The notes under the pieces are model-generated. The model was not told the origin of the DNA, made no database searches, and saw nothing but the letters and a program-made list of their open reading frames with translations. This document shows, piece by piece, positions 26,112 through 38,181 of a DNA stretch of 64,000 bases (the first letter of the stretch is position 1; each line of letters starts with the position of its first letter). The DNA is from Liolophura sinensis (lineage: Eukaryota > Mollusca > Polyplacophora > Chitonida > Chitonidae): positions 5,399,606 through 5,463,605 of the forward strand of contig NC_088305.1 of NCBI RefSeq assembly GCF_032854445.1. Direction: 5' to 3'. The position numbers were made by a program, and so were the translations under genes.

Positions 26112-28047
26112 GTTTAGTTAGTATTCAATTCCTGTTTCCCTGCTCTAACCTCGCAGTTCTGAGGGTCAAAAGAGGCAGTAGCAAATACCATTTTTAAAAT
26201 CTTTGGTATTTTGGGTTTGATCCCAGGCCTTCCCAATTCGAAGGACGACTCTCTAAGCATTAGGCCAGCAAAATGTTCCATCATACATTAAATAGAATGC
26301 ATGATTTGCATGTCTTGTCAACTCACAGACTGAGTGTATTCAGGAATCCCAGGTTAGTCGATCATGTCACATTTTTATGACATAATACAGCAGTCTTGGT
26401 CACACTGTTCGCTCTTATCACCCTGAAAATATGGTTCAATTTACTGAGTCAGTTGCGAGTCATTACTCGGTGTTTTATCCTGGGTTCATACGATATATAA
26501 CCGGCGCCTTGTGTCGACCAGACCGCTTGTTATTTCATGCTCGGTGGGTGAAGGAGGAACGCTTAGCGTAGGAAATATCCTCCTTGGTTCTTTCCAATAA
26601 ACCAACATCGTGACGACTTGCCTTTGTCCAACTGGAGCTCTTCCTAACGGGTCTGAGCAATGGGAAGCTTTTGTTGACGCTTTCTCTAGCGGTTGGGTTT
26701 CAAGCTAGGCAAGGAATTGTCGGTGTGAATTGAATTAGTGTGGTCAGAAAACTGTCCAATTTCGCGATAACTATGATTGCCAATCGACTGTCGTCCCACC
26801 AGCTGTAATTTGTTGTTCAGACGAGCAGGAGAAATAAATTCCAACGGACAAAATGTTTCCCGAATGTTTGCCTAAGGTAGAGTTTGATCGGAGCAGCCCG
26901 GATGCGGTCATTTTGTATACACTCACATTTCTACTTCCAGCAAGGTTGTACCAGTAGATAAATGCTGCTTGTCCCGTCATAATGCGATCCTACCGCAGGA
27001 AGACAGAGGCTGTTAGAGACAGGGAACACTGAGCATCGCCTAACATCAGCAGAACGTCGCCGAGCAGCAAAGAATTGGCTCTGAGTGGAACTTCAACCCT
27101 TACCCATTATAATGATGGGATCACTTGAGTTTTTTTCAAATAGAACGATTGAGAGCGTTAATCAAAATAACATGGCACATAACGTTATGACGGGATAACT
27201 GATAAAAACTAAGACTTGGCTCTGAGTAAAACGTACTGGACCACACTGCCGTTTGTAGCGATGCGATCGGTTTATTAAAACAAGGCAAACAATCAAGTGA
27301 CGTTTTGTTCCGCCAGAAGATTTGAAATCTTAAGTGTACGGGCTGACAAGTAACATGTTACAGTACTAAACCATGCGACAAAATAATCACAGTGAATGAT
27401 CTCTATATGTGTACTACATGCATAGGAACTTCCTAGAGCTCGCTGTTTGATAAATGAAGTAAATGTGCGAGTCTGTCACTAAAAACACGTAATTCACTTT
27501 AAAACATGCTTTTTCCTGTAGTGTATTCCCACGTAAGCAAGCGTAATCCTTTCTGATCTGCTGGACATACACTAGGGTTGGGTTGCGTTGTACAACCTAT
27601 CTCGAGTTGTAATCTCGCAATGCATTTTGACAACCACTGTTTTAAACATATAAAAACTTTGTGGTATATGTTTTGTCCATTCCTGAATTAAAGACAAGGC
27701 CAGCGTTGTCGCCATTAGTAAATTTCCATCTCCACCGAGACCTGTGTGCATCTAGAAATATTGTTTGCTAGAATTCCATGAAAGTGAAAAGAAACTGAAA
27801 AAATGGCGTAAAATTTCTTAGACGGAAATTCAAAACCATGGGTAAAATGCTTCTTTGTACTTCATTTAAATGTTTGGAGATAGTTAAATGCATTAAATAT
27901 TTAAATTCTAAGTTAAGCTTTATATGAAGCCGTCCTAATTCCTTACTTGTGCTTTATATACTTTCTTGGTATTTTTGATGGTTTGTGTTGTTCGTTAATT
28001 GCAAATTGTTCTTGTGATTATTGATATGGGGCGTCCTTTTTCGTTGA

Positions 28048-28415
28048 GTGAGTGAGCGAGTGAGTGGTTGGGGTTTAACGTCGTGCTCAACAATTTTTCA
28101 GACATATGACGACGAAGGAATCATTAGGGTGCATGTACGTGTAATGTGCCTCCTTGTTGCAGGACGGATTTCCACAGCTCTTTTATTTAGTGCTGCTTCA
28201 CTGAGACGACTTACCGAAGGCAAGTAAGCCGCCCCCGCCCGAGCTATTATACTGATACGGGTCAACCAGTCATTGCACTATCCCTGTCATGCTGAACGCC
28301 AAGCGAGGAAGTTACAACTTCCTCATTTAAAGCCTTAGGTGTGACTCGATCAAGGATTGATCCTGGATCTACCGCTCCCGAAGCGGACGCTCTACCAACT
28401 GTGCTATCCGGGCCG
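28048..28415 (-). mobile_element. SINE family D in copy B, same insertion
   Basis: The same element at the same site as in copy A, with the perfect 15-bp repeat gtcctttttcgttga at 28033-28047 and 28416-28430. It keeps a gtcaaccagtcattgcacta segment deleted from copy A. Shared insertion means A and B descend from one SINE-bearing segment. Confidence 0.92.
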
Positions 28416-29859
28416 GTCCTTTTTCGTTGACGGCTGGTATTCGTTTTTACGTCTAGATTCTGAACCATGTAGCCAGTGTTCGGATACAATCACGACACAG
28501 GATGTTTTTCCCTCTCCAAACACAACTTTTAATTTGGTATAGCTCTTATTATCTACCCACGGGTAAAATATCGCTGAAATAAAGTTCCCAACCATTTCAC
28601 TTATACGTCAATGTAAAGACACTTTTCATACATTTAATACGTCCAAAATATTAGTAAAAGTATCTTATGTGAAACATTTTCAAGTCCGTTACTTACTTCG
28701 ATTTTGAAGAAACGGTAATAAATGCGAATACCATCCATTTAACGCCAGGAAAGTTCCACTAGAAAAATCTTTGACAAATGGGGCTTTTTCAGCTTTTAAT
28801 GTATTTTCACGATGCTTATCAATCTTTACCACAAAACCGTAAAGACAAATATTATAATGCTAGAACAGATACATAGGTTTCGTGCGGAAAACAGACGGCC
28901 TTGTGCAATTATCGGTACTCCATATTTAGCACAGTCGAGAATTCAAATTGGTCATTTACAGAATCTTACTCCCCGCGATTCCCGTAGAAGCTGTGAAAAA
29001 ATCAATTTCTTTCTATTTTTATACACCTCATACCTTTTCATTTGCTTTTTATCAGCAGGCATTCAAGACAAATATCAAAACAATTTATTTCACCTTTTTA
29101 TTCTTGCTATTTCATCCATACTGGTTTCCGTGGATGTGTTCACATGGTAAAGATGGCCTTTTCGTCTGATTACAAACAGCACGCCAATATGTCCGTGAGT
29201 TGACAGAGCTTCAAGGCATGAGGGTTCCTTTACTAATTATTATCCCATTGTGAATAGCAGGGTATCCTTTAACATGGACAAAGTGTACTCAAAGGTAAAA
29301 ACACTTATCCTGTATTTAAGGCATTAGCATAATATTACTTCTCCAAAAAGAGGCTGGCCGAATCACTGTGTAGGCGGAGGTTCAAGAATTCTTAACACTC
29401 ATCAACCTTATGTTGGCTAATAACGGCGTGTTCGCTCCAGGAACCATCCTCTGTTGAAGCCTATAGGAGAATTTATGAAACCAAATTGAGTTTGTCCTCC
29501 GCTTTTACTTGTCTTCACCTGTAAAATATGGTAAAGGTTTGAGCCCAGTAAGAACAGCCTCGCGCTCTTGAATCCTGTAAGAATATTCACATTAACCACG
29601 GGCTCACTTATAACGATAAGTGGGGGCTTTGTTGGCTCAGATATTGAAAACGCTGTCTCGCTGCGACTATCCTGCCCCTGACAAAACCTCACCGCTCTCG
29701 TATCAATGGAAATTTTTTGAGCAAGGCGTTAAACACACTCAAATAAATAAATATTACGCTGTGTTCCCGGCAACACACAGCATGTGTACATGTAGAAGTA
29801 CCAACCACCAGAACAATCTGACCTCAAGGCACTCAGCACACAGTGGGCAACGCAGTGTA

Positions 29860-30075
29860 CAGGTGTGTACTACAGTATGGTGATTTTATAGCAGAACTGC
29901 TCTTTATGGCTATGTTACAGTAGAACCGCTCCTCTGTATGGCTATTTTATAGTAGAACCCTTGCTCTGTATGACTATTTTAAAGCACAACCGCTGCACTG
30001 TATGGCAGTTTGATAGTTGAACCGTTGTTCTGTATTGTAAATTTATAGTAGAACCGCTGCCCTGAATGGCAAATT
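29860..30075 (+). repeat. Minisatellite at end of copy B (about 32-bp units)
   Basis: Six or so units related to those at 25640 (tatggctattttatagtaga followed by accgctgc and ctctg), with repeat number expanded relative to the copy A array. Confidence 0.8.
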
Positions 30076-30082
30076 CAGATTT

Positions 30083-30215
30083 TATGAGAGGAAACCGGGC
30101 AGAGCCAGCGGGGAACCAAGAACCATTTACAGGTTACTGGCAGACCCAATACAAACAGTTAGAGTGCAAGAAATTTACAAGACTGGGTTTGAACTCCCCT
30201 GCGCTCACCTCTCTA
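30083..30215 (-). mobile_element. SINE family M remnant at B/C junction
   Basis: Contains gaggaaaccgggcagagcc, ttacaggttactggcaga and a B-box-like ctgggtttgaactcccc. Confidence 0.6.
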
Positions 30216-31988
30216 CCTCGCCAGTCCCACAAATGGTAGCTTGAACCAATCGATCATGGTAGACATTTTTGGGCTGATAGCTTGCCTTATACATTGATAT
30301 TATTGCAAACAATTACCTTTATAATGAAGTCAAATCCAAGATAGTAGTAAATTGTTCAATTAGTATTCAATTCCTGTTTCCCTGCCCTAACCTCTCAGTT
30401 CTGAGTGTCAAAAGAGGCTATAGCAAATACCATTTTCAAAATCTTTGGTATGACACCACCAGGGTTCTATCCCAGGCCTCTGATCATGGAAGGGGGACAC
30501 TCTAAGCATTAGGCCAGCGAAGCATTCCATCATACATTAAACAGAATGCATGATTTGCATGTCTTGTCAACTCACATACTGAATGTATTCAGGAATCCCA
30601 CGTTGGTCGCTCATGTCACATTTTTATGCCCTAATACAGCAGTCTTGGTCACAGGAGCTTTTATCACCCTGAAAATATGGTTTAATTTACAGTGTCGGTT
30701 TCGAGTCATTACTCGGTGTTTTATCCTGGGTTCATACGATAAATAACCGGCGCCTGGTGTCGACCAGACCGCTTGTTATTTCATGCTCGGTAAGCGAAGG
30801 AGGAATGCTTAGCGCAGGAAATATCCTCCGTGGTTCTTTCCATTAAACCAACATCGTGACGACTTGCAATTGTCGCACTAGAGCCCTTCTTAATGGGTCT
30901 AAGCAATGGGAAGCTTTTGTTGACGCTTTCTCTAGCGGTTGGGTTTCAAGCTAGACCAGGAATGGTCGGTGTGAATTGAATTAGTGTGGTCAGAAAACGC
31001 CATCAACTGTCCAGAGTAATCCTGACCACTGCCAGTTTCCCGATGACTACGATTGCTAATCGACTTTCGTCCAACCGTCCCCAGCCGTGATGTGTCGTTG
31101 AGACGAGCAGGAGAAACAGATTTGTTTTGCGATTGTTTGCCTAAGGTAGAGTAGGATCAGAGCGACCTGGATGCGGGCATTTTGTATCCACTGACATTGC
31201 TACTTCTAACATGTGTTATTGTGCCGCCAAGACCTGGTCCGTCAGCATGAAGAGAAAGGCTGTTAGGGGCAGGGAACATTGACCATGTCCTAACATTAGC
31301 AGAAAGTCGTCGAGCAGCTACGAATTGGCTCTGAATGGAACTTCAACCCTTACCCATTATAACGATGGAGCCCTTCATGTTTTTTAAATCGGAAGATTCT
31401 GAGCGTTAATCAAATAACGTGACATATAACATAAGGACGAGATGATCGAACAAAACAAAAGAATTGGCTCTAAGTGGAACTTCATTCCTTGCCTTCTGTA
31501 GTGATGGGATTGCCTTATTAAAATAAGGCAAACGATCAAATGGCGGTTTAATCTGTCAAAACTCAAGTATTCGGACTGACAAGTGACATGTTACAATACT
31601 AAAGGACGAAATAAACACGCTAAATGATCTCAATATGTGAACAACATGCATGGGATCTTCCTGGAGCTCGATGTTTGATAAATGAAGTAAATGTACGAGT
31701 CTGTCACTGATAACAAGTAATTCAGTTTAACATGCCTTTTCTGGCTGTGTATTCCCACGTACACATGCGTAACCCTTTCCTTTCTCTGACCATATGCTAG
31801 GATTGGGTTACAGGACGCATATCAGGTTGTAAATTTGAAATGTGTTTAGGCAACCACGTATTTTGAACACGTTAAAAGTTTGTTGTATATTTTTTGTCCA
31901 TTCTTGATTTTAAAACAAGGCCAAGTTTGCATTCATTAATATCTTTTTTTCCACTGAAGCCGGTGTATTTTTGCTGGCATTCCTTTAA

Positions 31989-32569
31989 AGGAGAAAAAAA
32001 ATTAAATATCAAACAAATACCATTGAAAAGAGTATGCATTTCCTCACATATCCATGCCATAAAAAGTCTAATATGTACCTCAAGTTGAAAAATTATAAAT
32101 AAATTCAGCGCCATAATCCGCTGTGGGCTTCTCCATTTCGCCTAAGAACTAGTCCTGAAGTCTTCTGTGTTAGGATGAGAATTTCTGTCGGAAACCGCCG
32201 ATGTGCAGTTCGTACATTTCCGGTTGAAAATATACGTGACCTGCCAACCGACGGTACTTCGCTTCAATGATTTCCTCTTGACGATCGGGAAACCGGAATC
32301 CTGGACGGAGGTTTCGAGTTTACACGAACAAGCCGGCAGTTTTAACGACTCTCATTGGCTGAGGAGCAACACACCCCCAGCATAAATTACAGGGTATTAA
32401 AGATGGAGGACGCAATGGACTTAGCGATTCATGCCAGCTTTGCCGTTTTTAGGCTTTACGTGTATGGCGAGGAAATATCGCAAAATTATGCAGCAGGCAC
32501 CACCAGATAGAAAAAAATGTTCTCTTTCCAGCCTTTTGTGCCATTTTTTTAAATTTTCTTATCTTTTAA
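31989..32569. mobile_element. TTAA-flanked insertion of about 580 bp in copy C
   Basis: Copy A has an uninterrupted site, cattcctttaaagtg, at 23835-23849. In copy C the same site is split: TTAA at 31985-31988, about 577 bp of extra sequence, then TTAA again at 32566-32569 followed by agtg. This is the footprint expected of a piggyBac-type (TTAA-targeting) transposon. The ends (aggagaaaa at the left; aagataagaaaa read inward from the right) form only a weak inverted repeat. The interior contains a less AT-rich part with an inverted CCAAT (cattggctgag), a TATA-like gcataaatta and a short ORF. No transposase is encoded. Confidence 0.6.
32403..32510 (+). CDS. 35-aa open frame inside the TTAA insertion, unknown, doubtful
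   Basis: The ATG has a good context (aagATGG) and lies about 20 bp after a TATA-like gcataaatta and about 45 bp after an inverted CCAAT. It encodes a 35-residue peptide starting MEDAMDLAIHASFAVF. I recognise no domain. No donor in the frame fits the phase-1 acceptor of the receptor exon at 33749, so it is unlikely to be the receptor's first exon. It could be the start of a captured host gene or chance. Confidence 0.15.
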   Translation: MEDAMDLAIHASFAVFRLYVYGEEISQNYAAGTTR

Positions 32570-33748
32570 AGTGAAAGAATGCTGAACTAATGGTGTAAAA
32601 TTTATTAGACGGACAAATCAAAAACCATGAGTAAAATACTTTCATTTCATTTAAATATTTGGAGATGATTAAATGCATTAAATATTTAAATTCAAAGTTG
32701 GGCTTTATATGAAGCTGTTCTAATTCCTTACGTGTGCTTTGTATACTTTCGTGGTGATTTTGGTGATTTGTGTTTGTGCAAATTGTTCTTGCGATTATTG
32801 ACATGGAACGTGCTTTTTCGTTGACGGTTGGTGTACCTTTTTGACGTCTGGACTCTGAACCGTGTTCAGGTACTCTCACGTCATAAGATATTTTTCCCTC
32901 TCCAAACACAACTTTTAATTTTTGTATAGCTCATATTACCTACCCACGGGTAAAACATCGCTGCATTAATGTACCCAACCATTTCGTCTGTAAGTCAATG
33001 TAAAGACACTAAAGTTGTCGAGGGCCTGCCACTAGCAGTACGGTTCACACAATCCACCTTTGAATACATTTACTGCATCCTAAATATCAGTAACAGTATT
33101 TTAGGTAAAAACTTTTCAAGTCTCTTTGGTGATACTTACTTCCATTTTGAAGTAACGGTAATAAATACGAATACCATCCATTTAACACCAGGAAAGTTCC
33201 GTATAAAAAATCTTCAACAAACGCGGCTTTTCATGGTTTTCATGAATTTTTACGATCCTTGTTAATCTTTATCACAAAACCGTAAAGACAAATGTTATGA
33301 ACAGCAGCATGGGTTTAGTGCGGATAAACACATCCCTCTGCAAGTATCAGTACTCGAAATTGATCACAGCCGGAGAATTCAAATTGATCTCTTACAGAAT
33401 CTTAGCCCGCGAGACTCCATTAGAAGCTGTGCAAATATCAATTTCTGTTTATTTTTAGACACCTCATGCCTTTTCATTGCCTTTTTATCAGCAGGCATTC
33501 AAGACAAAAAAAGCCGTGTTACCAAATATTCCTGAGTCCAAAAATTGGTTTTTAAATATCAAGTAAATAACAAAAATACCCTGTTTACCATCAATTCAAC
33601 ATAACAATGACTTCGTGTAAAACCATCAGAATCCAAATGTAACAATAATATAAGAATCTGAAATAAGAGCAATCTGGACATAATTTAGCTACCTATCATA
33701 GTAGCAGATAGTTGTTGTATGATAACTTTGCATTTCTTCCCTCTGTAG

Positions 33749-33865
33749 GTCAGGTGTATTGTAACAGGACATTCGATGGCTGGGGATGTTGGAATGACAC
33801 ACTGGCAGGAACAACGGCCTTTATCCCCTGTCCCTCCGACGTTGTTCCATACTTTGACCCAAACC
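33749..33865 (+). CDS. CALCR-like: Receptor exon: first half of hormone-receptor (HRM) ectodomain
   Basis: The acceptor is a pyrimidine-rich tract ending ctctgtag; the donor is GTGAGT at 33866. The exon starts with two bases of a split codon and ends with one. It reads Q-V-YCNRTFDGWGCWNDT, then AGTTAFIPCP and a stretch ending FDPN. YC, GCW and IPCP supply ectodomain cysteines 2, 3 and 4, and the Asp of TFDGW is the structural aspartate of the HRM fold. Vertebrate calcitonin receptors have Trp where this has Phe (RTWDGW). NRT and NDT are N-glycosylation sequons. A downstream AG at 33752-33753 could give a start five bases later in the same frame; the first AG is preferred. The exon begins about 240 bp after the end of tandem copy C. 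Confidence 0.92.
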
Positions 33866-34589
33866 GTGAGTACTGAGCCACCCTGTAGGAATAATGTCCT
33901 GAGGCGTCAGCCTAAACAAACCCGGGGAGATTCTGTCTATAGTCGTGACGCCGTCGTAACAGTTCAGCCCATGAGAGCTGAATAAAATGAAAGACATAGC
34001 ATAGAAAGAAAAACCAAGGCAGCGACGACAGTGGGACGATTGGCTAATGATCATGCATGTACGTAACTTGTGAAGTACGGTCTCGCCATTTTTCCTCAGT
34101 TAGTGATTCATTTAGAGCGTTCATGCCAGCGCACAACAACACATGACACGTCCTCAAAGACCACAGTTTAAGCAGAACTGGGTAAAAATGCAATGACATT
34201 AATTGCAGTTTATGAAGCCATATATGTTTAAGTGTGCATTTGGAGTTTAATCTTGTATCTAAGACATCAGGTCAGAAAATTATCGACAATTCTCGATTTA
34301 AGCAATTCATACTGAATTTTCTGTATTTTTCATCTGTCAGCCGATGTATAAAATTTAAGGAAAATGCCACACTCGGAATCATGTGAGTTTCTTTTTCAAC
34401 ATCCACTTTGACATCGTCATGGTATACAATATACAAATCACGATACAGAAATAGCTGGTCATTGCCTGCTTGACCGCTTGTGTGAAATAAATGCAACTTA
34501 ACCCATTCTGAAGATGAGACTGCATTGTGCAGAATTAAAAATACAAAAACATTAACCAGATAATCTGACCTACATGTACTATCACACTG

Positions 34590-35115
34590 TCGTCACTGCC
34601 CTGGCTTTACTCTCTCTGCTGTATGTCTGCCACACTCTCCTCACTGCTGTGGTTTTACTCTCTGTGCTGTACATCTGCCACACTCTCCTCACTGCTGTGG
34701 TTTTACTCTCTGTGCTGTACGTCTGCCACACTCTCCTCACTGCCCTGGCTTTACTCTCTATGCTGTACGCCTGCCACACTCTCCTCACTGCTGTGGTTTT
34801 ATTCTCTATGCTGTACGTCTGCCACACTCTCCTCACTGCTGTGGTTTTACTCTCTATGCTGTACGTCTGCCACACTCTCCTCACTGCTGTGGTTTTACTC
34901 TCTGTGCTGTACGTCTGCCACACTCTCCTCACTGCTGTGGTTTTATTCTCTATGCTGTACGTCTGCCACACTCTCCTCGCTGCTGTGGTTTTGTTCTCTA
35001 TGCTGTACGTCTGTCACATTCTCCTCACTGCTGTGGTTTTACTCTCTATGCTGTACGTCTGCCACAATCTCCTCATTGCTCTTGTTTTACTATCTGTGCT
35101 GTTCGTCCTTTATAT
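34590..35115 (+). repeat. 48-bp tandem array, 11 units
   Basis: Units of ctcactgctgtggttttact, ctctgtgctgtacgtctgcc and acactc repeat about eleven times with few changes. Because 48 is a multiple of three, long frames stay open on both strands (192, 172 and 129 codons). In one + frame each unit would give LLTAVVLLSVLYVCHT. I treat these as non-coding: no start context, splice signal or family match was found. It lies 0.7 kb into the first receptor intron. The unit matches an internal part of family R. Confidence 0.92.
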
Positions 35116-35119
35116 TCAA

Positions 35120-37635
35120 ATCGTTTCATTTCAAGCGATAGTTCCAACTTAAACTTCTTTGGCTTTTTTCTAGGGGCCTGCATCGGGCATAAAACAACAA
35201 AATAAACAAAACAGCCAGTATATAAATAGGTAGACAGTATTGGGGATTGCTGTTAATATCAATAGTAATTTGTTGTTATTATTATTTATTATAACAAAAA
35301 ACACTTATGAAAAATAATGTTGGAATAACTATATTAATGCAACTAATATTGTTAATATTGATGTATATACTATTACTACTGATCACGATAACAACTGAAA
35401 GAAAATGGAAATGAAAATTGACAAAAAATAAACATAATAAGGGTGACAAACTCAAGAATCGTCTGTCATTCTCAGCATAATTTCCCTTATCAAAAACCTG
35501 TTCCACAGAAGCATGATTGCTTCATTCAAAACGAATTCAAGAATAAGTGATGTATAAGTCCTGAATAAAACATGCATGGTAAGTTGAAGATACGGAGCTT
35601 CTTGGAGTTCTCTATTCCTTTTTTGTCATCGCCTTTAAGAGGTCAAAGCTCCACACGAAAAGCATTTGCCATGATTTTTTCCGATTCCTCATCGCCATCC
35701 AAGGTTATACATTGACATGTTCATAACGATGACCCAATAAGGACTTATTAAAGTCAATGGTACTAACGTCTAAAGTGTTTTCGTATTTCCCACCGGAATA
35801 ACGGTTAGACACTTTTCACCTAAAGTCTTGCAATGCCAATATGTGTTTTTACCTCTCAAAAAATAATGCCCGTACAGAATTGTTTATTGCACTTCACATC
35901 CAACTAATTGTGTGTTTCTCAAACTGCCTATTTTTTCGGTTGACTGCTTAAAAGGTTCACCACTAATTGCATAAATACAGATGTATATACAAAAATATGA
36001 TACGCCCATAACCTCATTTCCCTAGGGGTCATCTTCTGTTATTCGGGACGTACTGTTTTTGTTAACATAAACATATTAGCGAAATCCCATCATGGCGAAC
36101 ATATCGGATGTCAGGTGAATGACGCGGCGATATTGCCCAGATCGAGCTATTTTTGTTTCCTGTCCATAACCTGCTTATACGTGATTACATTGCTCTCTTC
36201 CCACTCCCTCCCTCACCCGCGTCGAGAATATGTACGGTCGTAGTGTAACTCACCCAAGGAGAGCTATGTATCTGTCAGTCCCTGACTTAGGTTATCCCAC
36301 GGGGACGGGATTACATCACTCAGAGTGCAGCAGGACATTTCGGCGTGACATTGATGCAATGCAGAAACAAAGCAACAAGAATTCTTGTGACATTTCCATG
36401 GTGGTTGATAATATGTGGATTCGGTACATCTAACCTAAGTCCAACTATACGCATTCGTGGTTGTGTGCAGATCCATTTTGGCAATTCCCGACTGCTGGGC
36501 CCTTTGAAATTTGAAATGACATACACAGTCCGGAAATATTGGTTGGTGGCTGGTTAACAAATATCTGTTTCGACGTATAGATACTGAAATAAAGTAATTA
36601 AAATGGCGGTGATGAAAATGAAAATGCTGATGAGAATTAGACGTATATTTGAAGTTATGTTAATATCCGAATATCACTTTTATGCTCCCGCAAAACGAAT
36701 GAACTTTGGCCTAGACTTATAGCATAGTACGTGGCTTAACTCCTTGCACTTTTTTCATTTGTCCTCAGATTATAACACTGATGTTTTGCTTCAGTTCAAC
36801 ATTATAAAATTAGAATCACATCGTACAATAAATCATCGACACACATTTATCTTTCTTCTTTCGCATTACTTGTGGATTTTGCCCAAGCAAAACAATGCTG
36901 ACACTATCAACTATCATGCAATGATGTTGGAAAGAGGAAAGAAATTTGCTAGGAAGCAGGATGTCATAGATTTTGTTCATTTTTTACATATGTAATTAGA
37001 AGAGGATTATACTCATTGCAAAACTTAAGAAACTTAAGGTGAAGGCGTTTGGTGGACTAATCTTGACACCAGTTTTGGCAGTAATAACTGGTGATGTTGA
37101 TTAAAGGATCAAAGGATCTGTAAACCGTACGTGGTAATGAAATGTGACACCTGTGCAACATTCATAATACTGATTACTATTACAGAAAAAATTTTTATTC
37201 CTAAATTGTATGCAGTCTAGACGTTTACTCTAACCATGCAATGACATTTACAGGGAAATTAATTATATCTATAAATGCAAATGAAATGACACTGTTGGAT
37301 GGGTAACTTTTGGTTTTGGAATCAAGTCAACAATAGATATATTATCCAATTTCTTTGATAGGGATATTTTAAGGCCACGATGGTAAATGTGGCTCTTGAC
37401 ATTTTTGCGAATGAGTTAGTGTTTCGTAAAGACATGCAACACTGCGTTCAATACAAACGAATCAAAGTAGTGTGGAGGTTGTATTTTGTTTCAAAGTTTC
37501 CGTGTTTCTTATCAAAATAAATCAACATTTTTCTACTCGAAGAAAGACAAGCTGCCAAAAACTTGGGAAAAGCAATTTTTTTTGTTGCCTCGGGCTGTAA
37601 ACGCTCGTGTATGCGAAATAACGACGTGACTTAAC
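35120..37635. other. Intronic DNA, nothing recognised
   Basis: Part of the first receptor intron. AT-rich with short overlapping frames near 36230-36560 on both strands, none recognisable. Confidence 0.5.
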
Positions 37636-37639
37636 TGGA

Positions 37640-37905
37640 GTTGTACGTGTATGCCAGTGACTCTTCAAGTCGCACGACCCTGAGCTCCTGTGTCCAAGCC
37701 ACTACGACCAGTTGAGTTGAGTCGCGTCCGAAGCTCTCGTGTATGCCGAGCTTTAGACTCAGCTCCAAGGGTTACGTGTATGTCGGGGAATCTTCAAGTC
37801 GGAGGGCACTCAACGACAGGGACCAGCTCGGCGCGATCAGCTGAGTCGCGTCCTAAGCTCTTCTATGCGCCGAGGTTTACACTGAGATTGATGTTCGCAG
37901 GGCTG
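37640..37905 (+). repeat. GC-rich direct duplication, about 129 bp
   Basis: Two copies, about 129 bp apart, of a block starting cgtgtatg and including tcttcaagtcg and gagtcgcgtcc, ending aagctct...atgc.ccgag. The block is unusually rich in CpG for this window. Confidence 0.75.
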
Positions 37906-38181
37906 TCCTAGTTGACACGTCAATTTGGATAATGTGGCTTCACAGGGCAAGGGTTTAATTATTTATTTGACAGATGATTAATGTGACACTCAAGACTATG
38001 CCAGGCACAGGTCAGACAAATAGACTTGCATATATTAAAATTGTTTTTTTTTTTATTGATGAATGTAGTACAGTGCCCGTTTGTGATGTCATCAATGCTT
38101 AATTTACGTACCGATTTGCAATAGAAATTTTGTCTGTATGTATGAAAATATGTATGCTTAGGCTTTTACATCGAACTTATC

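Larger units (their letters stand above)
25660..29880 (+). repeat. Tandem segmental copy B
   Basis: Second copy, offset about 4.0 kb from A. Its second half (about 27860-29880) is nearly identical to A: I count roughly 5 differences in the 165 bp before the SINE. The first half is noticeably more diverged and shares several variants with C. It has the same SINE at the same site (28048-28415). Near 29205-29440 it holds about 235 bp absent from A. Confidence 0.87.
30290..33512 (+). repeat. Tandem segmental copy C (truncated, no SINE)
   Basis: Third copy, offset about 4.2 kb from B and the most diverged in its second half. It lacks the SINE found in A and B, showing the empty site gtgctttttcgttga at 32810-32824. 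It carries its own insertion of about 580 bp (31989-32569) and stops at about 33512 (cattcaagaca), losing the last 0.8 kb present in A and B. Confidence 0.85.

Noticed and set aside
32403-32510. First exon of the receptor
   Set aside because: The frame ends in a stop and contains no donor giving the phase-1 junction required by the exon at 33749.
34574-35152. 192-aa multi-pass membrane protein
   Set aside because: The hydrophobic 16-residue repeat is a direct consequence of a 48-bp tandem array; other frames and the opposite strand are equally open.
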